Below, one piece after another: positions 51,990-60,729 of a stretch of 64,000 bases of DNA. Position 1 is the stretch's first letter. Each line of letters starts with the position of its first letter. Under the pieces are notes generated by a model. It searched no databases, was not told the origin of the DNA, and saw only the letters and a program-made list of their open reading frames with translations. The stretch lies in contig NZ_JANIOF010000001.1 of the NCBI RefSeq assembly GCF_024733555.1, positions 372,001 to 436,000 of the forward strand. Reading direction: 5' to 3'. The translations under genes were made by a program, and so were the position numbers. This DNA is from Paenibacillus sp. SC116. GTDB lineage: Bacteria > Bacillota > Bacilli > Paenibacillales > Paenibacillaceae.

Positions 51990-53195
51990 ATGAAACAACA
52001 AAATTGGAAGCGAAGTTTCTTTACGATTTGGGCAGGTCAGGCCGTTTCTCTTATTACAAGCGCAGTTGTACAAATGGCGATTATATTGCATTTAACAGAT
52101 ACAACAGGGTCTGCGATGGTCCTTTCAATAGCTACGATGGTAGGCTTTTTACCACAGGCTGTATTGGGAACGATGATAGGCGTGCTTGTTGATCGTTGGA
52201 ATCGAAAATTGGTTATGATCGGTGCAGATCTTTTCATTGCAGCAGCGGGTGCTATCTTGGCACTAGTAACACTTACGATGGACCTGCCAATTTGGGTTGT
52301 CATGGTCGTTCTATTCGTACGTAGTGTCGGCACTGCATTTCACACACCTGCATTAAGTGCTGCAACACCATTGTTAGTACCGGAAGATCAATTGACTAAG
52401 TGCGCTGGATACAGCCAATCCGTCCAATCGGTCAGCTATATTTTAAGTCCTGCTATCGGTGCATTTCTATATGCATCATGGGAACTAGGGGCCATTATTG
52501 CCCTTGATGTAGTTGGTGCGATAATTGCATGTATAACCGTAGCGTTAATCAAAATTCCAAATCCAGACTCGCAACATGCAAACGCCGAAAGCAGCTTTAT
52601 TGAGGAAACAAAAGAAGGCTACCGTGTATTCAAACAATCAAAGGGACTATTTGCTTTGCTGTGGATCGGTGCTTTATATGCCCTTGTCATTATGCCGATC
52701 AATGCTTTGTTCCCATTAATGAGTATGGGGCACTTTGGAGGAACAGCTACTCATGTCTCGATTGTTGAAATTGTGTTTGCAGTAGGTATGCTTGTTGGTG
52801 GCTTGCTGCTTGGAGCTTGGGGTGGTTTTAAGAAGCGTGCGTTTAGTATTATTTTCTCTATTGCATTGATGGGCATCAGCTTATTGATTTCTGGTCTGCT
52901 GCCGATAGATGGCTTTGTTATTTTTGTACTATGCAGCGCATTGATGGGCTTCTCCAGTCCATTCTACAGTGGAGTGCAGATGGCGCTCATTCAAGAGCAG
53001 ATTGAGCCTGAATATTTAGGTCGAGTATTTGGTCTGTTAGGCAGTATTATGTCCTTTGCTATGCCGTTCGGGTTAATCTTGTCGGGCATTTTCGCTGATC
53101 AGATTGGCATTGCGACATGGTTTATGTTATCAGGAGTAGGTGTAATGGGAATAGCGATTCTTTGCGCACTGATTCCATCTATTCGCAAGTTGTAA
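51990..53195 (+). CDS. mef: Mef-type macrolide efflux MFS transporter
   Basis: This is a proton-driven MFS exporter with about twelve membrane segments and 401 residues (MefA is about 405). The sequence resembles Mef proteins strongly: FFTIWAGQAVSLITSAVVQM, GSAMVLSIATMVGFLPQAVLG, GVLVDRWNRKLVMIGADL, AFHTPALSAATPLLVPEDQL, TKCAGYSQSVQSVSYILSPA and EPEYLGRVFGLLGSIMSFAM. No msr(D)/mel-type ABC-F partner follows, unlike the streptococcal mef/mel elements. ATG 51990 has GGGAG 7 bases upstream; ATG 51984 is too close to it. The leader with MTHSIRLR and two hairpins indicates control by macrolide-dependent attenuation. Confidence 0.92.
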   Translation: MKQQNWKRSFFTIWAGQAVSLITSAVVQMAIILHLTDTTGSAMVLSIATMVGFLPQAVLGTMIGVLVDRWNRKLVMIGADLFIAAAGAILALVTLTMDLPIWVVMVVLFVRSVGTAFHTPALSAATPLLVPEDQLTKCAGYSQSVQSVSYILSPAIGAFLYASWELGAIIALDVVGAIIACITVALIKIPNPDSQHANAESSFIEETKEGYRVFKQSKGLFALLWIGALYALVIMPINALFPLMSMGHFGGTATHVSIVEIVFAVGMLVGGLLLGAWGGFKKRAFSIIFSIALMGISLLISGLLPIDGFVIFVLCSALMGFSSPFYSGVQMALIQEQIEPEYLGRVFGLLGSIMSFAMPFGLILSGIFADQIGIATWFMLSGVGVMGIAILCALIPSIRKL

Positions 53196-53272
53196 GTCAA
53201 GACTAGTGAGATTGGGATATAGTTGCTCAGAAAATAGTACGGTGCAATAAGAAGTAGTAATGATTAATAAGC

Positions 53273-53306
53273 AAAGATCATCCGTGTAAATGGGTGATCT
53301 TTTTTA
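53273..53306 (+). terminator. Intrinsic terminator after mef
   Basis: AAAGATCATCC, 8-base loop, GGGTGATCTTT then TTT. Confidence 0.85.
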
Positions 53307-53308
53307 TA

Positions 53309-53337
53309 TTGACTTAACGTTCATTCAATAATAAACT
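53309..53337 (+). promoter_or_regulatory. Promoter with TetR-type operator for the hydrolase-tetR operon
   Basis: TTGACT (53309-53314), 17 bp, TAAACT (53332-53337). The 20 bases TTGACTTAACGTTCATTCAA form an imperfect dyad centred on AACGTT and overlap the -35, a common TetR operator style. Autoregulation by the second gene of the operon is inferred. Confidence 0.6.
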
Positions 53338-53380
53338 GTGATCATCTTTTCGCATTACCAATTCATGGAGGGGTTGCCGA

Positions 53381-54154
53381 ATGGATTTGCATTATGAAGT
53401 ACATGGTGAAGGAGAACCTGTTGTTCTTGTGCACAGTGGTGCTGCTGACGTAAGAGATTGGGCGTATATCACGCCAATTTTGGCTAAGAAATATCAGGTC
53501 ATTGTTTTTGATGGTCGTGGATGTGGACAATCGCCGTCTCCAACAGTGCCTCCTAATTACGTGGATGATTTGCTTGCCGTGTTGGATCATCTTAATCTTG
53601 AACAGGCAACCATTGTAGGGCACTCGATAGGAGGTCGGATTGCAACCGATTTTGCCTTGACCTATCCGCAGCGCGTCATTAAGATTGTGCTCATAGCTCC
53701 AGCCTTGTCTGGATTTCAACATAGTGAGGTATTCACGAAAAACATGCTAGACATACAAGCGGCATCCCCGGATGTCGATAAAATGATCGAGATATCATTG
53801 AATAACTGTATGTATCGTCTTGTTTTGGCAAGCCCGCAACGAAAATACTTTATCGACATGCACAAGTTCAATATGTTAAAAATGTTCCATTGGCAGACTT
53901 GGGAGTCTGTATGGCCGCAGCCTCCGGCGATTGAACGACTTGGTGAGCTTACAGCTCCAACTAGCTTCATCATTGGAGAAGAAGATTCATCTGATCTGCA
54001 TAGCATTGCTGAGCATTTTCAGGTTGTTCCTAATATCCAATTTGTTAGGATTGAAGACGCTGATCATAAACCTACACTAACTCACCCAGAAGAACTGAGC
54101 CGACATATACTTGAATTTTTGGAGGATGATTATAACCGTGCCTCGTACCCCTGA
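53381..54154 (+). CDS. Alpha/beta-fold hydrolase
   Basis: This is a cytoplasmic alpha/beta hydrolase of 257 residues: oxyanion segment VLVHSGAADVRDW, VIVFDGRGCGQSPSP, nucleophile elbow IVGHSIGGRIATDFAL (Ser in GHSIGG), acid SFIIGEEDSSDL and His in IEDADHKPTLTHPEE. This is the usual order for esterases, lactonases and C-C hydrolases; the substrate is unknown. RBS GGAGGGG precedes the ATG. It overlaps the following tetR gene by 17 bases, so they are translationally coupled. Confidence 0.88.
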   Translation: MDLHYEVHGEGEPVVLVHSGAADVRDWAYITPILAKKYQVIVFDGRGCGQSPSPTVPPNYVDDLLAVLDHLNLEQATIVGHSIGGRIATDFALTYPQRVIKIVLIAPALSGFQHSEVFTKNMLDIQAASPDVDKMIEISLNNCMYRLVLASPQRKYFIDMHKFNMLKMFHWQTWESVWPQPPAIERLGELTAPTSFIIGEEDSSDLHSIAEHFQVVPNIQFVRIEDADHKPTLTHPEELSRHILEFLEDDYNRASYP

Positions 54155-54734
54155 AGAGAACGAACGTATTCGACAAGCTGCCAAAGACAAAATTCATGCA
54201 GCGGCGATGGTGCTGTTTGTTAAAAAAGGTTACCACGCTACCTCTGTTGAAGATGTAGCCAAACAAGCCAATATATCGAAAGGTTTGCTCTACAATTACT
54301 ACAAAGGTAAAGAAGATCTCCTTGCATCTATGATCCAAGTTAGGATCGAAGAAATTGCCGAAGTGATAGAAACCGCCGCTACGATAAAGACACCGATTGA
54401 GCAGCTGCGCTATATTGTGGATGGTGCATTAGATAACGTGTACCAGCGCCCTGAAGTGTATCGATTTTACTTGAATTTGCAAACACAGCCAGAAGACGAT
54501 CTCGTGCTTGCTGCCTATAGGAAGCAGTTGAATGAGGAATCCCGCAAGCAATTTGAAGTGCAGTGCCAAATGTTTGAAGGTCTAGGGGTAAAGGAACCGA
54601 GAATGAGGTCGCTATTCTTCTCTTCTGCGCTTCATGGCACGATGTTGATGATGGCAACTTATACAGAAGGCTTCCCTGTAGAGAAGATGAAACAACAACT
54701 GATGCGAGAATATGGCAGCTGCAAGGAGCAATAA
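54138..54734 (+). CDS. TetR/AcrR family regulator
   Basis: This is a TetR-type repressor of 198 residues with helix-turn-helix AAMVLFVKKGYHATSVEDVA, KQANISKGLLYNYYKGKEDL and an alpha-helical ligand domain. GTG 54138 is preferred with GGAGG 12 bases before and a sensible start PRTPEENERIRQ; ATG 54126 abuts the GGAGG. It overlaps the hydrolase gene end. A TetR-like operator in the shared promoter at 53309 suggests that it controls its own operon. Confidence 0.9.
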   Translation: MPRTPEENERIRQAAKDKIHAAAMVLFVKKGYHATSVEDVAKQANISKGLLYNYYKGKEDLLASMIQVRIEEIAEVIETAATIKTPIEQLRYIVDGALDNVYQRPEVYRFYLNLQTQPEDDLVLAAYRKQLNEESRKQFEVQCQMFEGLGVKEPRMRSLFFSSALHGTMLMMATYTEGFPVEKMKQQLMREYGSCKEQ

Positions 54735-54777
54735 GGGATTGCTGAATGGCAGTACTAACTTGCTTTATAAAAATAAC

Positions 54778-54816
54778 GCGGCAGTTAAAGTACAATTTCG
54801 TACTCTAGACTGCCGC
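54778..54816. terminator. Bidirectional terminator between tetR and splB
   Basis: GCGGCAGT and ACTGCCGC with an inner AGTAC/GTACT pairing form a long hairpin between convergent genes. Confidence 0.85.
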
Positions 54817-54820
54817 TATA

Positions 54821-55849
54821 TTAAGTGAAATACTCTATTTTTGCTTGTGGAAAATAGGTGTTAATCAAACTACCTAATGTATCTTTTATTTCTTCTTGTT
54901 CCTTGTCAGTATAGACATACTTTCCAATCCCGTAGCGACCCCATTTCCATTTTCGCTTAGATTCTTCAAGCTCCAATTTTGTCATCGGATAGTTTTGCTG
55001 AATAACGCGTTTGGCTGGCTTTGTAAAGCGATGCTGAATCATTTCAAACGTTACATTGCTTTTTGCAGACGCAGGAAGTGAGGACGCAAGGTTTGTGATA
55101 AGCTCGGTATAGCCTTCCTGCCAGCCTTCATGCAAATAAATAGGAGCAATGATAAATCCTAACGGATAACCAGCTTCAGCAACCTTAGCTGAGGCTTCAA
55201 TTCGTTCTTGAAGTCTGGACGTTCCAGGTTCAAAGTTTTTAATGATATAGTCAGCGTTTATGCTAAAGCGAAAGCGGGTTCTCCCATTATGCTTGGCATC
55301 CAGAAGATGATCTACATGCGCAAACTTCGTCACAAACCGAAGCTGGCCATGCTCAGATTGACCAAAATGTTCAATCGTTTTTTTCAATGTATGTGTCAAA
55401 TGGTCCACACCGACAATGTCTGATGTACAAGATGCTTCAAAGCGAGTAGGGTGTGGAGCACGCTCCTGCATATACTTGTCAGCTGCTTCTAAAATATCCT
55501 CTACGTTTACATAGGTGCGAATGTATGGTTTACTTCCCATTGTTGTTTGCAAGTAGCAGTAGTGGCAGTGACCCATACAGCCGGTTACTAATGGAATCGC
55601 ATACTCTGCGGATGGCTTGGATGTGTCAAATTTGAGAGTCTTACGAACACCAAGTACGAGTGTTGATTTCGCAATACGGTATCGCTGGAAGTCATTTTCT
55701 CCAGGCAAGTTACGAATTTGGTTATGGGAAGTTGTTTGTCTAATTTCAACACCCATCTGTTCAAATTTGTGGACCAATTCTTTGCCTAATGGATATTCCA
55801 ATGCAGTAGGCTCAACATAAACAAGCTGCGGTACAAATGGCTTAACCAT
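54821..55849 (-). CDS. splB: Spore photoproduct lyase
   Basis: This radical-SAM DNA repair enzyme reverses the spore photoproduct thymine dimer during germination. The iron-sulfur Cys are in TGCMGHCHYCYLQT (Cys 91, 95, 98) and the hydrogen-donor Cys is in FEASCTSDIVG (Cys 141), at the same place as in B. subtilis SplB; the length of 342 residues also matches. Its presence shows that the host forms endospores. The start overlaps the end of splA by 8 bases, so the two are coupled. Expected to be expressed in the forespore. Confidence 0.96.
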   Translation of the reverse strand: MVKPFVPQLVYVEPTALEYPLGKELVHKFEQMGVEIRQTTSHNQIRNLPGENDFQRYRIAKSTLVLGVRKTLKFDTSKPSAEYAIPLVTGCMGHCHYCYLQTTMGSKPYIRTYVNVEDILEAADKYMQERAPHPTRFEASCTSDIVGVDHLTHTLKKTIEHFGQSEHGQLRFVTKFAHVDHLLDAKHNGRTRFRFSINADYIIKNFEPGTSRLQERIEASAKVAEAGYPLGFIIAPIYLHEGWQEGYTELITNLASSLPASAKSNVTFEMIQHRFTKPAKRVIQQNYPMTKLELEESKRKWKWGRYGIGKYVYTDKEQEEIKDTLGSLINTYFPQAKIEYFT

Positions 55850-56099
55850 AGTAGTTCTCCGATTCTCCTATACCAAAGGCTTCTTGATATGCCAATTCAG
55901 CATCTTCCAAAGAAGAATATACGGCAACTTCATTGGTTAGCGGATAATAAGTTTCATACAAAAAGAGGGCCAGCCCACTCGAAACTTCAGGATTGTGGAC
56001 AACAGCGGCTTGTTGCACGTTAGCTACATCTTGAGAATGGGGGTTCCGAATAATGACATATACTACTTGTCCGGGTGAAAAAGGTACGCTGTAATCCAT
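55842..56099 (-). CDS. splA: SplA, TRAP-like regulator of spl operon
   Basis: This small acidic protein of 85 residues is encoded before splB, as in B. subtilis (79 residues). It reads FSPGQVVYVIIRNPHSQDVA, NVQQAAVVHNPEVSSGLALF, LYETYYPLTNEVAVYSSLED, and resembles TRAP-like RNA-binding regulators. In B. subtilis it limits splB expression. A -35 GCATA at 56178-56182 and an A/T-rich -10 near 56153-56160 on the minus strand could be a sigma-G promoter, but the -10 matches only partly. Confidence 0.9.
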   Translation of the reverse strand: MDYSVPFSPGQVVYVIIRNPHSQDVANVQQAAVVHNPEVSSGLALFLYETYYPLTNEVAVYSSLEDAELAYQEAFGIGESENYYG

Positions 56100-56152
56100 A
56101 TATGTATCTTACCTTTCTATAATCAAATTGACTTTCTAAATTTTGCTTACAG

Positions 56153-56182
56153 TATTAGTGTCCTAATCCACATCATTTATGC
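56153..56182 (-). promoter_or_regulatory. Possible sigma-G-type promoter of splAB
   Basis: On the minus strand GCATA, about 17 bases, CACTAATA. The -35 fits the gHATR consensus; the -10 deviates from CATAnTA. Weak but in the right place for forespore expression of splAB. Confidence 0.35.
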
Positions 56183-56296
56183 TTGTCGTGCAAATCATTT
56201 CCATTTGCAGGTGAATAATATCGTAAACTAGAACAATAATGTAAGAATTCATGCTCTAAGATATAAGTTAAGGAAGCAAAAAATGGAGGTGCTGTA

Positions 56297-57493
56297 ATGT
56301 CGAAGCCAGCATGGTCGTCAGAAGGACTTGAGCAATTAAAAGCTGCGGTTGCTGCACATGTAGAGCGTGGGGCGCTCCCAGGCGTCGTTTACGCGGTAAG
56401 TCGTAAAGGAGAGACACACGTTGAAGCTATCGGTAAGATGGAAGTAGCAGGTGATCATCCGATGACACGGGATGCGATATTCCGTTTGGCTTCGCTGACA
56501 AAGCCAGTTGCAGCCGTCGCGGCGCTGATTCTAGTTGAGCAGGGTAGATTGAACCTGGACGATCCTGTAGATCGTTGGCTTCCCGAGTTAGCAGAACGCC
56601 GCGTTCTCCTTCATCCTGATGGAGCGCTTGATCAAACGGTGCCCGCCAAACGCCCGATTACTGTACGCGATTTGTTGACATTAAAGCTAGGTATTGGCCT
56701 TGTCATGAGGCCTCCAGGAAGTACGCCAATCCAGCGAGCGATGGAAGAGGTCGGCGTCGCTCCGGGTCCCCATTATACGGTTTTACCGCCAGATGAGTGG
56801 TTGAAACGGCTAGGCAGCCTGCCATTAATTCATCATCCTGGGGATGAGTGGATGTATGAAACAGGCAGTGAGATCCTTGGAATATTGATTGCGCGAGTAT
56901 CTGGACACTCGCTAGAGGAATTTATGCGCGAGCAGATCTTTGATCCGCTTAGGATGAAGGATACTTCATTTAGTGTTTCTCCTGAGCAAGTACATCGTCT
57001 GCCGACCAGTTATATGACGGATTGGGAATCGGGTGGCTTAGCGATTCATGATGAGCCAAGCAGCAGTCGATGGCTCGTTCCTTCCATATTTTCATCCGGG
57101 GCTTCTGGTCTTGTATCTACAATAGATGACTATTTAGCGTTCTATTATATGCTGATGAACAAAGGGGCCTTTGAAGGAGGACGCATTTTGTCTGCTTCAT
57201 CGGTGGAAATGATGGCATCTGATCAATTGACCCTACCTCAAAGATTAGCCAACCAATTCATTTTAAATGAAGGGGGAAGTTGGGGCTTGGGAGTAGGCAT
57301 TGCGGTCGAGCGCACCCGTTGGTTTGAAAAAGGGAGCTTTGGATGGAATGGCGGCACTGGTACGAGTGCTTATATCGATCCCGAAAATGAACTGATAGGC
57401 ATTTTGCTTACACAACGAATGATGGATTCTGCCGAACCGCCTCCTATTTTTGATAATTTCTGGACAAATGTTCATAAGGTATTTCATAAATAA
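56297..57493 (+). CDS. Serine hydrolase, beta-lactamase/esterase family
   Basis: This is a beta-lactamase-fold (PF00144) serine hydrolase of 398 residues. The SxxK motif is SLTK in FRLASLTKPVAAVAAL, the YxN-like motif is in DEWMYETGSEILGIL, and the third box is GWNGGTGTSAYIDP. There is no signal peptide, so it is probably a cytoplasmic EstB-like esterase rather than a resistance enzyme. RBS GGAGGT is 8 bases before the ATG. It is separated from the next phosphotransferase gene by 37 bases and may form an operon with it. Confidence 0.88.
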   Translation: MSKPAWSSEGLEQLKAAVAAHVERGALPGVVYAVSRKGETHVEAIGKMEVAGDHPMTRDAIFRLASLTKPVAAVAALILVEQGRLNLDDPVDRWLPELAERRVLLHPDGALDQTVPAKRPITVRDLLTLKLGIGLVMRPPGSTPIQRAMEEVGVAPGPHYTVLPPDEWLKRLGSLPLIHHPGDEWMYETGSEILGILIARVSGHSLEEFMREQIFDPLRMKDTSFSVSPEQVHRLPTSYMTDWESGGLAIHDEPSSSRWLVPSIFSSGASGLVSTIDDYLAFYYMLMNKGAFEGGRILSASSVEMMASDQLTLPQRLANQFILNEGGSWGLGVGIAVERTRWFEKGSFGWNGGTGTSAYIDPENELIGILLTQRMMDSAEPPPIFDNFWTNVHKVFHK

Positions 57494-57530
57494 ATTGTAA
57501 AACTAGTGCAGGGAGAGGATGCTTACGATC

Positions 57531-58508
57531 ATGACAAACGAAATACTCTATGACATAGTAAACTGCTACGACATCGATCAGCCTGCGATTACCTTTCTAA
57601 GGCATAACGAGAATAGGACATATAGAGTAGATGATGCTCTTGGTAAATCATATTTGCTGCGTATTCATCAGCCAGTGAAAGAAAGTATGGTAGGCCTACA
57701 GCATACTTACGCAGGACTTCTTGGTGAGCTCGAAATGCTAGATGCACTCGCAAGTCAGAGCCGTCTAATCGTTCAGTCGCCGCTTCGTAATCGAGAAGAC
57801 GAGTTCATTACGGTTGTAGAGTATGAAGGGCAGCGACTTAATTGCTCGGTACTGACCTGGCTCGATGGAAGAGATCTTCAGAAGGAGGATGTTGCGAATC
57901 GAGAGAGAGTAAAGCAGTTGGGTGCTCAGCTTGCTGAACTCCATTCTTTTTTTCTCAAATATCCGCATGAAGGTTTAGAGAATCGTCCTAGTCAAGGAAT
58001 TGCTTATAACTTGGGAATGATAGAGACGATTAAGGAAGGATTGAAGTTAGAATTATTCACGTCTTCAGATCTCTCTATTATTGAAGATACAATTGTGTTC
58101 ATTAACGCCCACTTAGAGAAGGTAGGTCACACTTCAGATACGTGGGGACTGATACACGGTGATTTGGGTCTAGGAAATATCATCGTGACTACTGAAGGAA
58201 AGTTAAGCTTTATTGATTTTGGCTTTTTTGGGCCTGGCTATTATCGGACAGACGTCGCTATGGGAGCTCAATTGATTCCCGCGGAGCACAGAGACACTTT
58301 CCTAGAAAGCTATTACGGCCATACCAATTTGAATTTTGATGAACTTATTCTATTAGAAGGGTATATGCTAATCTCGATCATTGGCTTCTATGCTTTTATG
58401 ATAGGAAATGAGTCGGTACATGAATGGATGCGAGAAAATATGCCTCAGTTGTGCGCCGATCATTGCCTTCCTTATATGAAAGGTGAACGAATATTTTATA
58501 AGGTCTAG
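57531..58508 (+). CDS. Phosphotransferase, APH/homoserine kinase-like
   Basis: This is an APH-fold kinase of about 325 residues. ATP Lys area SYLLRIHQPV, NCSVLTWLDGRDLQ, catalytic loop GLIHGDLGLGNIIV (Asp, Asn) and metal Asp in KLSFIDFGFFGPGYYRTD. The substrate is unknown; related proteins include homoserine kinase II and spore-coat kinases. ATG 57531 is chosen over ATG 57519, which directly abuts the GGGAGAGG box. It follows the serine hydrolase and is ended by a terminator. Confidence 0.85.
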   Translation: MTNEILYDIVNCYDIDQPAITFLRHNENRTYRVDDALGKSYLLRIHQPVKESMVGLQHTYAGLLGELEMLDALASQSRLIVQSPLRNREDEFITVVEYEGQRLNCSVLTWLDGRDLQKEDVANRERVKQLGAQLAELHSFFLKYPHEGLENRPSQGIAYNLGMIETIKEGLKLELFTSSDLSIIEDTIVFINAHLEKVGHTSDTWGLIHGDLGLGNIIVTTEGKLSFIDFGFFGPGYYRTDVAMGAQLIPAEHRDTFLESYYGHTNLNFDELILLEGYMLISIIGFYAFMIGNESVHEWMRENMPQLCADHCLPYMKGERIFYKV

Positions 58509-58518
58509 AACGGTTAGC

Positions 58519-58553
58519 AAACAGGCAGTGTTTCAGCACTGCCTGTTTGTTAT
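58519..58553 (+). terminator. Intrinsic terminator
   Basis: AAACAGGCAGTG, 6-base loop, CACTGCCTGTTT and T-rich tail; a perfect 12-bp stem. Confidence 0.9.
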
Positions 58554-58746
58554 TCTACTTGATTATACGTTTGTAGTAGAAAGTAGATCGCTCGATTTGT
58601 TAAGCACCATCTATTTAATATACATTTAGATATAAAAAATATAATTATTGACGCTACAATCTAGATGGGGTACCATTTGTTCATATACTTATTATACTTT
58701 TATGTATAATTAATGGGATAAACTTTCTACTTATGGGGTGAATATG

Positions 58747-59100
58747 ATGATCGAAATTAGTGATAAAGCTGCTGACCAAATCAATGAAATGCTTAGCACC
58801 TTGGATTGGCAGAACGTATTTTTGCGTGTCGGAGTTGTTGATGGAGGCTGCAGCGGTTTGTCTTATGACCTGCGTCCTGACGATACAAAGACAGAAGTTG
58901 ATCTTTCACTTGAGGAGAAAGGCGTCCACATTATTATGGACGCCAAGAGCGTCGAATTCCTCGTCGGATTGAAAATCGACTATAAAGTGCAAGGAATGAC
59001 TGGTGGATTCACGATGGATAACCCAAATGTGAGAGCAAGTTGTGGATGTGGGGCTAGCTTTAGAACGGCTACATACCGGGGCAGCGCGAAAAAGTGCTAG
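58747..59100 (+). CDS. IscA/SufA/ErpA-type iron-sulfur carrier
   Basis: This is an A-type Fe-S cluster carrier of 117 residues. The three conserved Cys are Cys 35 in VDGGCSGLSYDL and Cys 99 and 101 in VRASCGCGASF. The C-terminal extra ATYRGSAKKC adds another Cys. It resembles B. subtilis SufA (YutM), which also lies near the DUF1450 gene yuzB. The ATG at 58747 has GGGGTG 6 bases before; the GTG at 58738 lies inside that box. Confidence 0.92.
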   Translation: MIEISDKAADQINEMLSTLDWQNVFLRVGVVDGGCSGLSYDLRPDDTKTEVDLSLEEKGVHIIMDAKSVEFLVGLKIDYKVQGMTGGFTMDNPNVRASCGCGASFRTATYRGSAKKC

Positions 59101-59119
59101 AGGCTGTGAAACAATCATT

Positions 59120-59362
59120 ATGTTTGGTTTTGTAATTGTTGAATTGTGCGGATCGAACCAAATTCATTCCGCGGAGCTTGAACATTTTGAACAAGAACAT
59201 CTAGATCTCCCTGTTTTGAAAATGGAGTGTCTGAATCGCTGCGGACTTTGCCGTTCACGACCGTATGCGCTGGTAAACGGCAAGGTGGTCACAGCTCGTA
59301 CAATTTCGCAATGCTTTGAAAAAGTTACTAAGGTGATTTCTGAAATCAATGAAGAGTTTTAA
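59120..59362 (+). CDS. DUF1450 (YuzB-like) protein
   Basis: This small protein of 80 residues starts FGFVIVELCGSNQIHSAELE and contains KMECLNRCGLCRSRPYALVN, the Cys-rich block of the DUF1450/YuzB family that resembles thioredoxin-like ferredoxins. It follows the IscA-like gene by 19 bases and precedes the RibF-like gene by 60, so the three may form an operon. The RBS is weak and the ATG at 59120 is chosen from family start; a longer frame overlaps the IscA-like gene. Confidence 0.85.
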   Translation: MFGFVIVELCGSNQIHSAELEHFEQEHLDLPVLKMECLNRCGLCRSRPYALVNGKVVTARTISQCFEKVTKVISEINEEF

Positions 59363-59422
59363 TAGAAGAGGCAGTACCGAACGAGCGTGCGAAAGGAACG
59401 GAAGTGGGAGGGTCGAATCAGC

Positions 59423-60367
59423 ATGGAGTTTATTCATCTAGCAGGCAAACCACCGATTGATACGCAATCACAAGTACTGTTAATAGGGAAGTTTGATGGT
59501 GTCCATAAAGGGCACATTCAGCTGCTGCAAACAGCAAGAAGTTATTTGGAAGCTGGCGATATTTTATCCGTGATGAGTTTCTCGGAACACCCATTATGGG
59601 TATTGCGTCAAAATCCTGAATATAAGCATTCGTTAACACCAGTACAAGAGAAAATAAAGATCTTATCTGACTTTGGTGTAAAACGTTTTTATCAAATTGC
59701 ATTTACCCAGGAGTACGCGCAGGTGTTAGCAGATGATTTTGTTCTGGAGCATCTTCTTAGCTTACATATTAAAAGAATTGTTGTGGGTGAAGGGTTCCGA
59801 TTTGGGCATAAAGGTCAGGGTGACATCCAAAAATTGATTTTACTATGCAGTCAAATTGGTGTTCAGGTAACCGTTGTACCTCATATAAATGCCAATGGTG
59901 AAAAAATAAGCAGCACAACGATAAGAAACTACGTACTTGAAGGTAAAGTAGAAGCAGCTCAAGCTTTACTAGGCAGGCCCTATCGGATCACAGGACATGT
60001 CATTCACGGAGATGCATTAGGAAGACAACTAGGTTTCCCTACAGCCAATTTGGAAACGGTTGATGGATACATTCTTCCAAAGCCAGGCATTTATGCCGGA
60101 ATAGCGGAGATTCATAGTGATTTATCTGGAAATGAGTTTTGGAATTGCCTTATAAGCGCAGGATATCGGTCTACTGTTGGTGGAACAGAGTACTGTATGG
60201 AGGCGCATTTACTTGACTATTCCGGGAACTTATATGATAAGACCTTGTCCTTATCTTTTCTAAGCTATTTCCGAGATGAGATAGAATTCAATAATCTCGA
60301 TGCGCTCGTAGATCAAATGAACATTGACAAAGATAACGCTACAGCATTTTTTGGAACTAAACGTTGA
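59423..60367 (+). CDS. RibF-like riboflavin kinase / FAD synthetase
   Basis: This is a bifunctional flavin enzyme that converts riboflavin to FMN and FAD. The N-terminal nucleotidyltransferase shows LLIGKFDGVHKGHIQLLQTA, IKRIVVGEGFRFGHKGQGD, and the ISSTTIRNYVLEGKVEAAQAL segment; the C-terminal kinase domain has ITGHVIHGDALGRQLGFPTA and PKPGIYAG. At 314 residues it is close to RibC/RibF. FxFG instead of the usual FDFxFG and location outside the truB-rpsO locus suggest a second copy. ATG 59423 has GGGAGGG 9-10 bases before. Confidence 0.88.
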   Translation: MEFIHLAGKPPIDTQSQVLLIGKFDGVHKGHIQLLQTARSYLEAGDILSVMSFSEHPLWVLRQNPEYKHSLTPVQEKIKILSDFGVKRFYQIAFTQEYAQVLADDFVLEHLLSLHIKRIVVGEGFRFGHKGQGDIQKLILLCSQIGVQVTVVPHINANGEKISSTTIRNYVLEGKVEAAQALLGRPYRITGHVIHGDALGRQLGFPTANLETVDGYILPKPGIYAGIAEIHSDLSGNEFWNCLISAGYRSTVGGTEYCMEAHLLDYSGNLYDKTLSLSFLSYFRDEIEFNNLDALVDQMNIDKDNATAFFGTKR

Positions 60368-60433
60368 ATGAAAATGAGACAGTTAATTTGTAAACTACTA
60401 TGTGCAGTATGATCGAATATACGAACAAAAGCG

Positions 60434-60465
60434 AGGGGCCACAGTGATGACTGAGGCTCCTTTTT
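60434..60465 (+). terminator. Intrinsic terminator after the RibF-like gene
   Basis: GAGGGGCC-a-CAGT, loop GATG, ACTG-a-GGCTCC then TTTTT. Confidence 0.8.
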
Positions 60466-60729
60466 GCAATTACATACATTCAAAATTCTAATGAAGGATG
60501 CATGCCATTTTAGAACGTCCATTATAAGCAAACATATACTTGCTTCACATGAACAACACGATTAGACACTCCATTTATCCCTTCTTTGCACCATAATTCT
60601 CATACAGCTTCTATCTTTTACAATGAAATCCAACTCATAGAGTATGGTGCTTTATCAAACAGACACATGTCGCAATCAATTCTGGCCATTGCTTCACATT
60701 TTCACCTAAAAAGAAAAGGGGTATTTCAG

